64,000 nucleotides of DNA from Pedobacter sp. B4-66 (GCF_018492665.1 NZ_JAFVME010000001.1:682001-746000), one strand, 5' to 3'. Counted from the first letter of the stretch, positions 46,857 through 56,452 are shown. Numbers and translations: made by a program. Notes: generated by a model not told the origin, from the sequence alone.

Positions 46857-46893
46857 AAAAAAAGCGTCCCGAATTATCGAGACGCTTTTTTTT
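46857..46893. terminator. Bidirectional terminator between dapA and the histone H1-like gene
   Basis: The stem core AGCGTC (46863-46868) pairs with GACGCT (46881-46886), extended by a run of A on the left and of T on the right. Convergent genes on both sides end within 30 bp, so it serves both. Confidence 0.85.
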
Positions 46894-46918
46894 CATCAAA
46901 ACAAAAATAGGGGTGGTT

Positions 46919-47095
46919 CTAACCTTTATTTTTTGTTTCTTGAATCTCTAAACGAATAGTTTGAGCTAAGTTCTTAAGGTCCTGCATACCTTTACGTACA
47001 CGTGTACCTGCAGCGCTGTTCGCCTTGTTGTAGAATTTGTCGGCATCAGCTTCTAAAGCTGCTACAAGTTCTTTTACTTCATTAAATTTTTTCAT
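46919..47095 (-). CDS. Histone H1-like small basic protein
   Basis: This 58-residue protein was found by translating the minus strand of the 512-bp gap after dapA. It starts MKKFNEVKELVAALEADAD, continues KFYNKANSAAGTRVRKG and ends ETKNKG. It matches the Bacteroidota histone H1 (Hc1-like) proteins, which are small, Lys-rich and DNA-binding, and thought to help organise the nucleoid. An AGGAG sequence lies about 13 bp before the ATG. It is transcribed alone, ending at the shared terminator with dapA. Many gene finders drop it because of its size. Confidence 0.85.
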   Translation of the reverse strand: MKKFNEVKELVAALEADADKFYNKANSAAGTRVRKGMQDLKNLAQTIRLEIQETKNKG

Positions 47096-47306
47096 CGTTA
47101 ATTTACTCCTTTTAGGTTTTTAAGGTTTTGATTAATACTCTATTACTAAAGTAAGATGTTTATTTTACAAAAAAAACTTTTGGAATAATAAAAAAATGCC
47201 CATAACACTGTTTTTTTCCACATTTAAAGGGGTTATTCACAATTAAATCTTCATAAAACAAATTCACATAACTGAAAATCAATAGATTACAAAAAAGCAT
47301 TCAACA

Positions 47307-47340
47307 AAAAAGGCCCTCTAACTATGCTAGAGGGCCTTTT
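47307..47340 (-). terminator. Rho-independent terminator after the oxoamine synthase
   Basis: A perfect 14-bp stem, with an A run on the left and a T run on the right (47307-47320 with 47328-47340), has a 7-nt loop. It lies 14 bp after the minus-strand stop codon. It works equally well in the other direction, but no plus-strand gene reaches it. Confidence 0.9.
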
Positions 47341-47353
47341 ACATTAAATAATG

Positions 47354-48595
47354 TTATGCTATTGAGAATTGATTCTCTTTGTAGTATCCACTTTTCAATT
47401 TATCAGAAACCTCACTAAAGGCATCTAATGTGCGCTGTACATCTTCCATTGTGTGAACAGCTGTTGGTATCAACCTAAGCTCAATCAGTCCTTTAGGGAT
47501 AACAGGATACACTACAATCGAGCAGAATATTCCGTAGTTCTCACGAAGATCCATTGTAAGCGCAGTAGCTTCCAACAATTCACCCTTTAAGAATACCGGA
47601 GTAACCATTGTATTTGTTACGCCTAAATCGAAACCACGCTCTCTAAGACCTTTTTGCAATGTAGTAGCTACATTCCATAATTTCTCTCTAAGCTCAGGGT
47701 TGTTCTTTAATAACTCTAACCTTTTTAACAAACCAATAACCATTGGCATTGGTAATGCTTTAGCAAAAGTTTGAGAACGCATGTTGTAACGGAAGAAATT
47801 AGTCATTTCTTCTGTAGAAGCAACAAACGCACCAATACCAGCCATAGACTTAGCGAAAGTACCGAAGTAAACATCAACCCCATCTATACAGTTTTGCTCT
47901 TCGTGAGTACCTGCGCCGGTAGGTCCCATAGTACCAAAACCATGAGCATCATCAATCAATAAACGGAAGTTAAATTCCTTTTTAAGATCAACAAGTTCTT
48001 TCAATCTTCCTTGTGCACCCGACATGCCGAAAACACCTTCAGTAATTACAAGAATACCGCCACCACTTTGTTCAACAAGCTTAGTTGCTCTTTCAAGTTG
48101 TTTACGTGCGCTGTCAATATCGTTATGTTTATATACAAAACGTTTACCCATATGTAAACGCAATCCGTCAATGATACATGCATGAGATTCAGCATCATAA
48201 ACAATAACATCATTTCTATCTACAAGACTATCAATGATAGAAACCATCCCTTGATAACCATAGTTTAATAAGAAAGCATCTGGTTTACCTACAAACGCTG
48301 CAAGTTCCTGCTCTAATTGTTCATGGTATTTAGAGTTACCCGACATCATACGAGCACCCATAGGATAAGCCATTCCAAATTCTGCAGCACCCTTTAAATC
48401 AGCTTCCCTTACTTCAGGGTGATTAGCTAAACCTAAGTAGTTATTTAAACTCCATACCAGGTGTTCTTTACCGCGGAAATTCATGTGAGGAGCGATATCG
48501 CCCTCTAATTTAGGAAATGAAAAATATCCATGTGACCATTTGTGATGTTGCCCAATCGGGCCCATATGCTTTGCTATCTTTTCAAAAATATCCAA
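47354..48595 (-). CDS. Alpha-oxoamine synthase family PLP enzyme
   Basis: This 413-residue fold-type I PLP enzyme belongs to the group of serine palmitoyltransferase, 8-amino-7-oxononanoate synthase and glycine C-acetyltransferase, which condense an amino acid with an acyl-CoA. The PLP Lys is Lys249 in YFGTFAKSMAGIGAF; the ring-stacking His is in YDAESHACIIDG; LIDDAHGFG holds the Asp and His for the cofactor. It has an unusual 50-residue start (KWSHGYFSFPKLEG) not typical of BioF. In Bacteroidota a role in sphingolipid or sulfonolipid base formation is possible, but the substrate is unproven. Single gene with a clear promoter and terminator. Confidence 0.82.
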   Translation of the reverse strand: MDIFEKIAKHMGPIGQHHKWSHGYFSFPKLEGDIAPHMNFRGKEHLVWSLNNYLGLANHPEVREADLKGAAEFGMAYPMGARMMSGNSKYHEQLEQELAAFVGKPDAFLLNYGYQGMVSIIDSLVDRNDVIVYDAESHACIIDGLRLHMGKRFVYKHNDIDSARKQLERATKLVEQSGGGILVITEGVFGMSGAQGRLKELVDLKKEFNFRLLIDDAHGFGTMGPTGAGTHEEQNCIDGVDVYFGTFAKSMAGIGAFVASTEEMTNFFRYNMRSQTFAKALPMPMVIGLLKRLELLKNNPELREKLWNVATTLQKGLRERGFDLGVTNTMVTPVFLKGELLEATALTMDLRENYGIFCSIVVYPVIPKGLIELRLIPTAVHTMEDVQRTLDAFSEVSDKLKSGYYKENQFSIA

Positions 48596-48629
48596 TGTTA
48601 TATGTATTAAGTTCTTTTATTTTTTTTTG

Positions 48630-48660
48630 CAAATTTAAGGTTAATATGACTGATACGCAA
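48630..48660 (-). promoter_or_regulatory. Consensus Bacteroidota promoter for the oxoamine synthase
   Basis: On the minus strand TTG (48660-48658), a 20-bp spacer and TAAATTTG (48637-48630) match the -33 TTG and -7 TAnnTTTG boxes of Bacteroidota. The ATG at 48595 follows 34 bp later, leaving a normal short leader. Confidence 0.7.
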
Positions 48661-48700
48661 CATCAGCATGTACCAAGGCGAATACGCTATTATTATGCCA

Positions 48701-48735
48701 AAAAAGCCTTAACATATTTATTGCTAAGGCTTTTT
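48701..48735 (-). terminator. Terminator after ftsZ
   Basis: An 11-bp stem (48701-48711 with 48725-48735) with a 13-nt loop has A and T runs on the outer sides. It lies 20 bp downstream of the ftsZ stop on the minus strand and closes the division cluster. Confidence 0.8.
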
Positions 48736-48754
48736 GTTTTTTATATGTTAATAA

Positions 48755-50389
48755 TTAATCAACATTATCATGAAGGAAAGAATTGTTAGGTCTGATTTCA
48801 GTTGATCCATCTTCATCATTACTTAAAGTAAATCTTGAAACCTGAGATTCAGATGAGTGCTGAACCTGCTGTAATTGCATTTGCTTACGTTTATAAGCTG
48901 GCTCATTCTCCAACTCCTGTAAACCATTGCTGGTTCTTAATTTCATACTAAGATCTTTTAATCTTAAGATTCTCTCTTTTGATTTTTTTAACTGATCTTC
49001 TATTGATTCATCGTTTTTGTCATCATCAGCTCCTGCTTCATGAACTTCTTCTCTATGAGGTTCAACATCGTTATTAAAAACAGATGCAGGGGTTTCAAAT
49101 ACAAAATCAGTTTCGGCAAGCTTAATTTCGAATTCAAAGCCTGAAGACTCTTGATGAGTTTCCTGAATAGGCTCTTCTTCAATTAAGGTATGTCTTACAA
49201 TTGTATTTTCTGGTTCGTCAACTTTTCTGGCTTTGTTGATGTTGAACAAATCACCGAAAAGATCAGATTGCTTTATTTCTTCTTTAGCTTTCATTACCGG
49301 CTCCTGAGAAGGAACCTCAGTCTTAGGCTGTATGAAAGAGTTAACAGGCTCTACAGGACGCACCATCGGCGCTTCTTCGGGAGTTAATAAAGAGATTTTT
49401 TTAACGTTCTTCTTATCTTCTTCGCGCTGTTCTTTAGTTTGGAAACCAGTAGCAATAATAGTTACTGATAATCTTTCACCAAGGTTCTCATCAATACAGT
49501 TACCCCAGATCAAATCAGCAGAAAGACCTGCTTTTTCCTGAATGTAATCAGTGATGATAGTAACCTCATCCATTGTTACTTCCTGTACTCCAGAACTAAT
49601 ATTTAACAAAATATATCTTGCACCTTCAATCTCATTATCTTTCAACAATGGAGAAGCTAAAGCGCCTTCAACAGCATTCAATGCTCTATTTTCGCCTTCG
49701 CATGCAAAACTACCCATTATAGACACACCACTGTCTTTCATAACAGTACGCACATCTTTAAAATCCACGTTGATATATCCGGGTACAGTTATAATCTCCG
49801 CAATTCCTTTTGCTGCAGTTGTTAAAATATCATCCGCCTGGGCAAATGCTGAACCTAAAGTAAGGTTACCGAATATTTCACGCAACCTGTCGTTAGAAAT
49901 AACAAGGTAAGAATCTACATATTTTTTCAGTTCATCCAAACCATCGTTAGCTTGCATTTTACGTCTTTTACCTTCAAAGGCAAAAGGAGTAGTAATGATT
50001 GCTACCGTTAAAATATCTAATTCTTTAGCAGCTTTGGCAATGATTGGACTGGCCCCTGTTCCGGTACCTCCACCCATTCCCGCGGTGATGAACAACATTT
50101 TTGTAGTGCTGCCCAACATCTGCTTAATATCATCAATATTCTCTATGGCTGAATTTTTACCAACTTCAGGGATTGAGCCCGCTCCCATACCTTCAGTTAA
50201 ACTTGCACCAAGTTGAACCTTATTAGGAATAGGACTAAACTCCAAAGCCTGAGCATCAGTATTACAAATGATGAAGTCTACACCTGTAATTCCAGAACGG
50301 TACATATGGTTTACCGCATTACCTCCACCGCCACCAACACCAATTACCTTGATGATTGACGACTTATCTTTTAACATTTCAAACTGCAT
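48755..50389 (-). CDS. ftsZ: Cell division protein FtsZ
   Basis: This 544-residue tubulin-like GTPase forms the division ring. The N-terminal GTP-binding region has VGGGGGNAVNHM near 18-29 and the tubulin signature GGGTGTG at 106-112. The T7 loop NVDFKDVRTVM follows. After residue 320 comes a long, acidic and variable linker of about 200 residues, then the conserved C-terminal peptide ending NNSFLHDNVD, which binds FtsA. It is much longer than E. coli FtsZ (383), owing to the linker, as in related Bacteroidota. It is last in the cluster, 129 bp after ftsA, and followed by a terminator. Confidence 0.97.
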   Translation of the reverse strand: MQFEMLKDKSSIIKVIGVGGGGGNAVNHMYRSGITGVDFIICNTDAQALEFSPIPNKVQLGASLTEGMGAGSIPEVGKNSAIENIDDIKQMLGSTTKMLFITAGMGGGTGTGASPIIAKAAKELDILTVAIITTPFAFEGKRRKMQANDGLDELKKYVDSYLVISNDRLREIFGNLTLGSAFAQADDILTTAAKGIAEIITVPGYINVDFKDVRTVMKDSGVSIMGSFACEGENRALNAVEGALASPLLKDNEIEGARYILLNISSGVQEVTMDEVTIITDYIQEKAGLSADLIWGNCIDENLGERLSVTIIATGFQTKEQREEDKKNVKKISLLTPEEAPMVRPVEPVNSFIQPKTEVPSQEPVMKAKEEIKQSDLFGDLFNINKARKVDEPENTIVRHTLIEEEPIQETHQESSGFEFEIKLAETDFVFETPASVFNNDVEPHREEVHEAGADDDKNDESIEDQLKKSKERILRLKDLSMKLRTSNGLQELENEPAYKRKQMQLQQVQHSSESQVSRFTLSNDEDGSTEIRPNNSFLHDNVD

Positions 50390-50518
50390 ATCTTTATGAA
50401 TCAGTTATTTAAAAATTCGTTTTTCCTGTTCATCTCTCTATGTAATATTAACACTTTTTTAACAGGCGTTTTCCACAACTGTTAAGAATGTGGAAAACTC
50501 GCGTTTTGTTGAAAAATA

Positions 50519-51877
50519 TTACGGCTTTATATAATCTTCATCACTAACATTCATGTCGTCTTTGATGAAATCCTTCGTTTTTGCAAGGAGTTTATCAAAC
50601 AATCCGCCACCTGAACGCTTCACTTTTTCTTTATCTTTTGGTCGCTCAACAAATACTCCCGGCTGCTTCATCTCTTCAAGCAACTCCTCAGCTTTTTGTA
50701 TTCCTTTAATTAACAAACCAACACTGGTAGCATACATTGGGCTTTTCAAATCATCATAGATGGTTTTAGGCATATCTTCATATTTAGACAAATGCTCATT
50801 TGGATATCCAACGCGGCAATCTAATCCGGTTACATATTCTACCAACTGCGACAAGTGTTTCAACAAAGCACCACCACCTGTAATCACTACTCCTCCGATT
50901 AGTTTTTTCTCATATCCTGAAGATTTGATTTCGTAATAAACATGCTCAATAATTTCCTCCATACGGGCCTGGATTACATAAGCAAGATTTTTCACAGAAA
51001 TCTCTTTAGGTTCTCTTCCTCTTAATCCTGGAACACAAATAATCTCGTTCTCTTTATTTTCTTCAGCAAGTGCTGAACCAAAACGGGTTTTCAACAACTC
51101 TGCCTGATTTCTCATCACAGAACACCCCTCTCTGATATCTTCCGTTACGCTATTGCCTCCAAAAGGAATAACAGCAGTATGACGGATAATTCCTTCATGG
51201 AAAATTGCAATATCGGTAGTACCACCACCTATATCAACTAAAGCAACACCTGCTTCTTTCTCTTCGTCGCTCAACACCGATTCAGAAGAAGCTAATGGCT
51301 CCAGTATTAATTCCTGAGTTTGTAAACCTGCATTGGTTACACACCTCATTATATTTTTTACCGCAGTAACCTGACCAGAAATGATGTGGAAGTTTGCTTC
51401 CAAACGTACTCCCGCCATTCCAATAGGATCTTTAATACCTGGTTCATTGTCGATAGTAAACTCTTGTGGCAAAACATGAATGATTTCTTCTCCTGGGGGC
51501 ATAACCAGTTTGAACATATCATCAATTAATTTGTCAATATCTTTCTTCCCTATCTCATTATTTAACTCTCTCCTGGTCAAAATACCTCGGTGTTGTAAAC
51601 TTTTGATATGCTGGCCAGCGATACCTACATTAACAACGCGGATTTCGACGTTCGATTGCCCACTTGCAAGTTCCACCGCCTGAGATATCCCCTGAACTGT
51701 TTTTTGGATATTGGATACCACACCACGTGTTACCCCTGCGGATTCTGCTTTTCCTATACCTAATACTTCTATTTTTCCGTGTTGTGTTCTGCGACCAACG
51801 ATCACACAGATCTTAGTAGTACCAATATCCAATCCTACTACAATTGGAGACTGAGTGGTTAATTTTTCTTTGCCCAT
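50519..51877 (-). CDS. ftsA: Cell division protein FtsA
   Basis: This 452-residue actin-like ATPase links FtsZ to the membrane. Actin-fold phosphate loops are seen at VVGLDIGTTKICVIVG and VALVDIGGGTTDIAIF, and the adenosine motif at IGGVVITGGGALLK. An extra basic C-terminal stretch (PKDKEKVKRSGGGLFDKLLA, then KDFIKDD) precedes the end. The last helix, LFDKLLAKTKDFIKD, may be the membrane-targeting amphipathic helix. It lies between ftsQ and ftsZ, 51 bp after ftsQ. Confidence 0.97.
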   Translation of the reverse strand: MGKEKLTTQSPIVVGLDIGTTKICVIVGRRTQHGKIEVLGIGKAESAGVTRGVVSNIQKTVQGISQAVELASGQSNVEIRVVNVGIAGQHIKSLQHRGILTRRELNNEIGKKDIDKLIDDMFKLVMPPGEEIIHVLPQEFTIDNEPGIKDPIGMAGVRLEANFHIISGQVTAVKNIMRCVTNAGLQTQELILEPLASSESVLSDEEKEAGVALVDIGGGTTDIAIFHEGIIRHTAVIPFGGNSVTEDIREGCSVMRNQAELLKTRFGSALAEENKENEIICVPGLRGREPKEISVKNLAYVIQARMEEIIEHVYYEIKSSGYEKKLIGGVVITGGGALLKHLSQLVEYVTGLDCRVGYPNEHLSKYEDMPKTIYDDLKSPMYATSVGLLIKGIQKAEELLEEMKQPGVFVERPKDKEKVKRSGGGLFDKLLAKTKDFIKDDMNVSDEDYIKP

Positions 51878-51928
51878 AACTATATTGATTTGTTGAGTTT
51901 TTTATTCTTGTTTTTCCTGGTATCTGTA

Positions 51929-52813
51929 TTAATTGTCTTCCTTTAGTTCATCCGGCATCTCTTCACGCACCATTGTATCTATCGGCTTCTTATCCGTAGA
52001 ATCTAGACCCGCTTTAGCTCCCCCGGTTAAAGAATCAACCTTGTTCTTTTCGCAAACAACCTGGTTGGTATATTTTATATTGATGGTTTTATAAGTGTCC
52101 CATCCCACCTTAGGCATTGCCTTGTTGTAAAAAGCACGTAGGTTCCTCATCTTAACTTCCAAAGAATCCGCACTTCCCAAAATGATCCGCTGATTACCTA
52201 CTCTTGGCACCAATTCAATATCATTCTTATCATTTACAACCAATTGTTCAATCTGCGCATCCCACAGTGTATCCTGCTCTATGTAGAATGCCGTTTTATA
52301 TAAATCTTTCGCGAGCTTAGTAATTAAAGTATCAACCTTACCACTAAAGCTTTCCAATATTCTTCCATTTGCCACCAATACACTGGCGGTAAAGTTTGGA
52401 GAAATTGGCATTTTCAGTCCATTTCTATCAATATAGAAGTCCTGATCACTAGCATTTATTATCCTTAATATCGGCTGACGCTGCTTAACATTAATATGAA
52501 TTACTCCATTCATATCAGCATAAACTGTTGCAAAAGCGATATAAGGATTGGCTTTTAACTTTTGCTCTATCTGCTCAAGATTGATCTGCTCTAATTTCTG
52601 TCCGATCAATACTCCCTGACTCTGTTTTAAAATTGCGTCTACTTCTTCCCTCTCAATAAAATTATCCGCTCCCGGAATTAAGATTTTAATATTGGTACAA
52701 GTCACAGTATTTTTCTTAATGCTCACAAAACTCATGAGCACTATGGTTCCGGCCAGACTAACTATCCAGGCAAAACCTTTAAATACCGATCTCCAATCTA
52801 TTCTCTTAAGCAT
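51929..52813 (-). CDS. ftsQ: Cell division protein FtsQ/DivIB
   Basis: This 294-residue bitopic membrane protein has a short cytoplasmic N-terminus, one membrane helix at about 14-30 (GFAWIVSLAGTIVLMSFVSI), then a POTRA-like domain (NFIEREEVDAILKQSQGVLIG) and a beta domain (QPILRIINASDQDFYIDRNG). The C-terminus is a charged tail, DELKEDN. It recruits the FtsL/FtsW/FtsI subcomplex. Its start overlaps murC by 8 bp, so translation is coupled. Confidence 0.9.
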   Translation of the reverse strand: MLKRIDWRSVFKGFAWIVSLAGTIVLMSFVSIKKNTVTCTNIKILIPGADNFIEREEVDAILKQSQGVLIGQKLEQINLEQIEQKLKANPYIAFATVYADMNGVIHINVKQRQPILRIINASDQDFYIDRNGLKMPISPNFTASVLVANGRILESFSGKVDTLITKLAKDLYKTAFYIEQDTLWDAQIEQLVVNDKNDIELVPRVGNQRIILGSADSLEVKMRNLRAFYNKAMPKVGWDTYKTINIKYTNQVVCEKNKVDSLTGGAKAGLDSTDKKPIDTMVREEMPDELKEDN

Positions 52814-54161
52814 TCGTTAACAGAGTTTTTAATGGTTGTATCAATGTATCTATATCTCCAGCTCCTACAGTTAAAAGTAACTCAGGCTGTTTATTCTTTA
52901 TGCGTTGCACAACTAAATCTTTTCCACATATCTCTTTGTTATTCAACGAGATCTTATCCAACAAATACTGCGAATTAATCCCTTCCAGCGGCAATTCTCT
53001 GGCAGGGTAAATTTCTAACAATACCAAATCATCTGCTGTGCTTAAAACTTTCGCAAAATCATCTGCAAAGTCTCGGGTACGGGTAAACAAATGCGGCTGA
53101 AAGATCACAGTTAGTTTCTTATCAGGATACAGTTGTCTCACTGCATTAAAGCAGGCTCTTAATTCTTCAGGATGATGTGCATAATCATCGATATAAATAT
53201 GCTCCGGAGAATTTACGATATACTCAAATCTTCTCTTTACACCTTTAAAATTACCTACAGCAGTTTTTATTTTATCAGGATCAATCCCTAATTTCAAAGC
53301 AACTGCAATTGCAGCCACCGTATTTTCTACGTTATGTTTTCCAGGAAGCATCAGGCTGATTCCTTCGATCAAATGCTCACCATCACTATAATCGAACACA
53401 AAACTTGCATTTTCCACCCTGATGTTTTGCGCCTTAACCTGTGAATCCAGATCTGCGCTATAGCTTATAGCACCTGATAATGGCAAACCTTTTTTCGCAA
53501 ACAGTGTTCCCTCAGGTTTTAGCTGACCGGCAAACAACTTAAATGATTCCTGCAATTGCGAAGCATCACCGTAAATATCCAGGTGATCTGCATCCATAGA
53601 AGTGATTACAGAAATATCCGGATATAATGTCAAGAATGAACGATCATACTCATCAGCCTCAACAACTACTACATTATTACTACCAATTAAAAAGTTACTG
53701 TTATAATTGGTAGCTATCCCTCCTAAAAAGGCAGTACAGCCGTATCCAGTATCCGTTAAAATATGCGCTACTACTGATGAAGTAGTGGTTTTACCATGTG
53801 TACCGGCAACAGCAATACAAAACTGTCCTTTACTGATGATACCTAAAACCTCAGAGCGTTTCTTAAGTTTAAAACCATGCCCTTTAAAATAATTCAGTAT
53901 TTGAGTATCCTTAGGGATAGCAGGAGTATAAACAACTAGTGTTTCTTTATCATCTATAGTAAAGCAATTAGGCAAAGTATCTTCATTATCTACATAAGAT
54001 ATCAAGACCCCTTCTTGCTCAAGGGCTGTCGTAAGATTGGTTTTTGTCTTGTCATAACCGCACACAATACACTTCCTCTTTACAAAATAGCGAGCAAGTG
54101 CACTCATTCCAATTCCACCAATCCCTACAAAATAAACTCTTTTTATATTGTCCAGTTCCAT
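52806..54161 (-). CDS. murC: UDP-N-acetylmuramate-L-alanine ligase
   Basis: This 451-residue Mur ligase adds L-Ala to UDP-MurNAc. It has the Rossmann start FVGIGGIGMSALA, the ATP loop GTHGKTTTS at 120-128, EADEYDRSFLTLYPD and the family block IDDYAHHPEELRA. The end of the gene overlaps ftsQ by 8 bases and its start overlaps murG by 1 base, as in other Bacteroidota dcw clusters. Confidence 0.97.
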   Translation of the reverse strand: MELDNIKRVYFVGIGGIGMSALARYFVKRKCIVCGYDKTKTNLTTALEQEGVLISYVDNEDTLPNCFTIDDKETLVVYTPAIPKDTQILNYFKGHGFKLKKRSEVLGIISKGQFCIAVAGTHGKTTTSSVVAHILTDTGYGCTAFLGGIATNYNSNFLIGSNNVVVVEADEYDRSFLTLYPDISVITSMDADHLDIYGDASQLQESFKLFAGQLKPEGTLFAKKGLPLSGAISYSADLDSQVKAQNIRVENASFVFDYSDGEHLIEGISLMLPGKHNVENTVAAIAVALKLGIDPDKIKTAVGNFKGVKRRFEYIVNSPEHIYIDDYAHHPEELRACFNAVRQLYPDKKLTVIFQPHLFTRTRDFADDFAKVLSTADDLVLLEIYPARELPLEGINSQYLLDKISLNNKEICGKDLVVQRIKNKQPELLLTVGAGDIDTLIQPLKTLLTNA

Positions 54162-55279
54162 TATTTATGCCCTCCCTTTCCAGCTAAATTTAAAACCTGT
54201 TGTGCAATCAGATTATCGGCATCAGGCAAAGCCATCCGACCAATATTCTCAGAGAAAACTTTACTTCTTTCCTTGTCCTTTAATAAGGCCAAAGCTTCAA
54301 GAACCAGTGTATCTTCGGCAGAACGATCTGCAATTAAAAGTGCGGCATTGTTTTTCACTAAAGCCAAAGCATTTTTAGTTTGATGGTCTTCAGCAACATT
54401 TGGCGAAGGAACCAGAATAACAGGTTTCTTAATCAAACATAATTCTGCAATAGTACCTGCTCCGGCTCTTGATATAATAACATCAGCCGCTGCATAAGCC
54501 ATATCCATCTTGTTCAGGAATTCCAAAATGCGTACATTCGGATGAAAATTTAAACCTAAACGTTCAACAATTCCTTTATAATAGAACTTACCTGTTTGCC
54601 ATATTACCTGCACATCTTCCTTCAGTATTTCCGGCAAGTGCTTTTCAATACTTTTATTTAATGTGCCAGCGCCTAAACTACCACCAGTAACCAGTATTGT
54701 TTTTTTAAGCGGATCAAGCTTTAACAATTCTGCTCCTGCATGATGCTTATTTAAAATATCGACAACATCTTTCCTCACAGGATTTCCAGTTTTCAATATA
54801 TTGACAGCAGGAAAAAACTGATCCATGTCATCAAAAGCCACACAAACTTTAGCAGCCTTTTTGCCCAACCATTTATTGGTTATACCTGCATAAGAGTTTT
54901 GCTCTTGTATCAGGTACGGGATATTTTTTAATGATGCAGCGTATAATATAGGTCCGGATGCATACCCCCCAACCCCAACAACTACATCAGGTTTAAATTC
55001 AGAGATTAGCTGTATTGCCTTTCTCACACTTCCTAAAAGCTTAAATGGCAAACCAAGGTTCTTAATAATAGATCCTCTCTGAATACCACTGATATTTAAA
55101 CCGACGATTTTATATCCGGCAGCAGGAACTTTTTCCATTTCCATTCTGCCGATAGCGCCAACAAATAATATTTCGCATTCGGGCTCCATACGCTTTAGCG
55201 CATTGGCAATAGATATGGCCGGAAAAATATGTCCGCCAGTACCGCCACCTGAAATAATTACTCTTATTGGTTTCATCAT
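54161..55279 (-). CDS. murG: UDP-GlcNAc:undecaprenyl-PP-MurNAc-pentapeptide transferase
   Basis: This 372-residue GT28 glycosyltransferase makes lipid II from lipid I at the inner membrane. It has the donor/acceptor loop GGGTGGHIFPAISIAN at residues 11-26, VVGVGGYASGPILYAA and LVTGGSLGAGTLN. The donor-sugar site is seen in SRAGAGTIAELCLIKKPVILVPSP. It starts 6 bp after ftsW and overlaps murC by 1 base. Confidence 0.97.
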   Translation of the reverse strand: MMKPIRVIISGGGTGGHIFPAISIANALKRMEPECEILFVGAIGRMEMEKVPAAGYKIVGLNISGIQRGSIIKNLGLPFKLLGSVRKAIQLISEFKPDVVVGVGGYASGPILYAASLKNIPYLIQEQNSYAGITNKWLGKKAAKVCVAFDDMDQFFPAVNILKTGNPVRKDVVDILNKHHAGAELLKLDPLKKTILVTGGSLGAGTLNKSIEKHLPEILKEDVQVIWQTGKFYYKGIVERLGLNFHPNVRILEFLNKMDMAYAAADVIISRAGAGTIAELCLIKKPVILVPSPNVAEDHQTKNALALVKNNAALLIADRSAEDTLVLEALALLKDKERSKVFSENIGRMALPDADNLIAQQVLNLAGKGGHK

Positions 55280-55285
55280 CTTACA

Positions 55286-56449
55286 TTATGCCATTGCAGG
55301 TATTTCACCTACAATTACTTTCTTATTATTCTCTTCAACATCCTTACTCACACTCAATATTATACCAAATGCAATACTTGTAAATAACAAAGAGGTTCCT
55401 CCCATACTTACCAGCGGTAAAGGAACACCGGTAACCGGCCCCAAACCTACTGCAACAGCCATATTTGCAAAGGCTTGTATGGTTAAACTAAAACTTAATC
55501 CCGCTGCCAATAGCGCACCAAATGCCTTGGGTGCTCTGGTTACAATCTTTATACATCGATAAAGCAATACCAGATACAATGACATTACAATTATCCCTCC
55601 AATTGTTCCGTATTCTTCAATAATCATTGCAAAAACAAAATCGGAATAAGGGTGAGGCAAAAAGTTCTTTTCAATACTATTTCCGGGTCCTTTACCAAAC
55701 ACACCACCAGAGGCCAGTGCAATTTTTGAATGATCTGACTGGAATGTTTTATCCGAGTTCTGACGTTCGGGATGTATGTAAGTCTCAATACGAGATTTAT
55801 ATACTTCTCTACGTGGACCTAAAAAAGCTACAAAAAGTAAAAGAACAAAGCCTCCAGCACACACCATCATAATCTGTTTAATACTGATTCGGCCAATAAT
55901 CAGCAACAAAATACTTACACCAAATAGCATTAAAGCTGTCGACATATTTGCCCATGCAATCAGCACAAATACCGCACAAACAGAGCCCATAATAGGAATA
56001 AATGCCTCTTTAACATCTTTAATATTCTCCTGTTTTCGGGTCAGCATTCTTGCCAAAAACGTAATAAGGGCCAGTTTAGCTAAATCGGATGTCTGAAATG
56101 TTAAGCCAATCAAAGGTATCTTCACCCATCTTGACGCCTCGTTCACGTTTGCTCCAAAAATCAGTGTATACACCAGTAATGGAATTGTAATCACCATCAA
56201 CACTTTAGAGATTCCGGCGTAATATCGATAATCCAAGAGGTGGGCTATATAAATCATAGCTATACCTATCAGTACAAAGATTACATGCTTGGTAAGCAAT
56301 AATTTTTCCACTCCCACACCACGCTTAAATGCCAAAGTACTGGTAGAACTATATACTACCAAAATGGAAATAAGCGACAACAAAATGATGATCAGCCAAA
56401 TCCAGCGATCTCCTTTTGTTTTGTCCAGAAGTTTATTTATTGCAAACAT
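55286..56449 (-). CDS. ftsW: SEDS glycosyltransferase FtsW
   Basis: This 387-residue polytopic protein of the SEDS family has about ten hydrophobic segments. Typical blocks are LLTKHVIFVLIG near 49, WVKIPLIGLTFQTSDLAKLA with its Pro/Lys motif, and near the C-terminus VAVGLGPVTGVPLPLVSMGGTSLL. SEDS proteins polymerise septal glycan together with the cognate class B PBP, whose gene is four positions upstream. It lies between murD and murG, with 3 bp and 6 bp gaps. Confidence 0.95.
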   Translation of the reverse strand: MFAINKLLDKTKGDRWIWLIIILLSLISILVVYSSTSTLAFKRGVGVEKLLLTKHVIFVLIGIAMIYIAHLLDYRYYAGISKVLMVITIPLLVYTLIFGANVNEASRWVKIPLIGLTFQTSDLAKLALITFLARMLTRKQENIKDVKEAFIPIMGSVCAVFVLIAWANMSTALMLFGVSILLLIIGRISIKQIMMVCAGGFVLLLFVAFLGPRREVYKSRIETYIHPERQNSDKTFQSDHSKIALASGGVFGKGPGNSIEKNFLPHPYSDFVFAMIIEEYGTIGGIIVMSLYLVLLYRCIKIVTRAPKAFGALLAAGLSFSLTIQAFANMAVAVGLGPVTGVPLPLVSMGGTSLLFTSIAFGIILSVSKDVEENNKKVIVGEIPAMA

Positions 56450-56452
56450 AAT

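Noticed and set aside
48646..48783. Plus-strand open frame starting ATG ACT GAT ACG CAA in the gap between the oxoamine synthase and ftsZ.
   Set aside because: It runs through the promoter of the synthase and the ftsZ terminator, ends inside ftsZ and has no protein-like composition.
49551..50216. Long plus-strand frames opposite ftsZ.
   Set aside because: Low-complexity Ser/Ile/Pro-rich translations produced by the reverse complement of a conserved gene.
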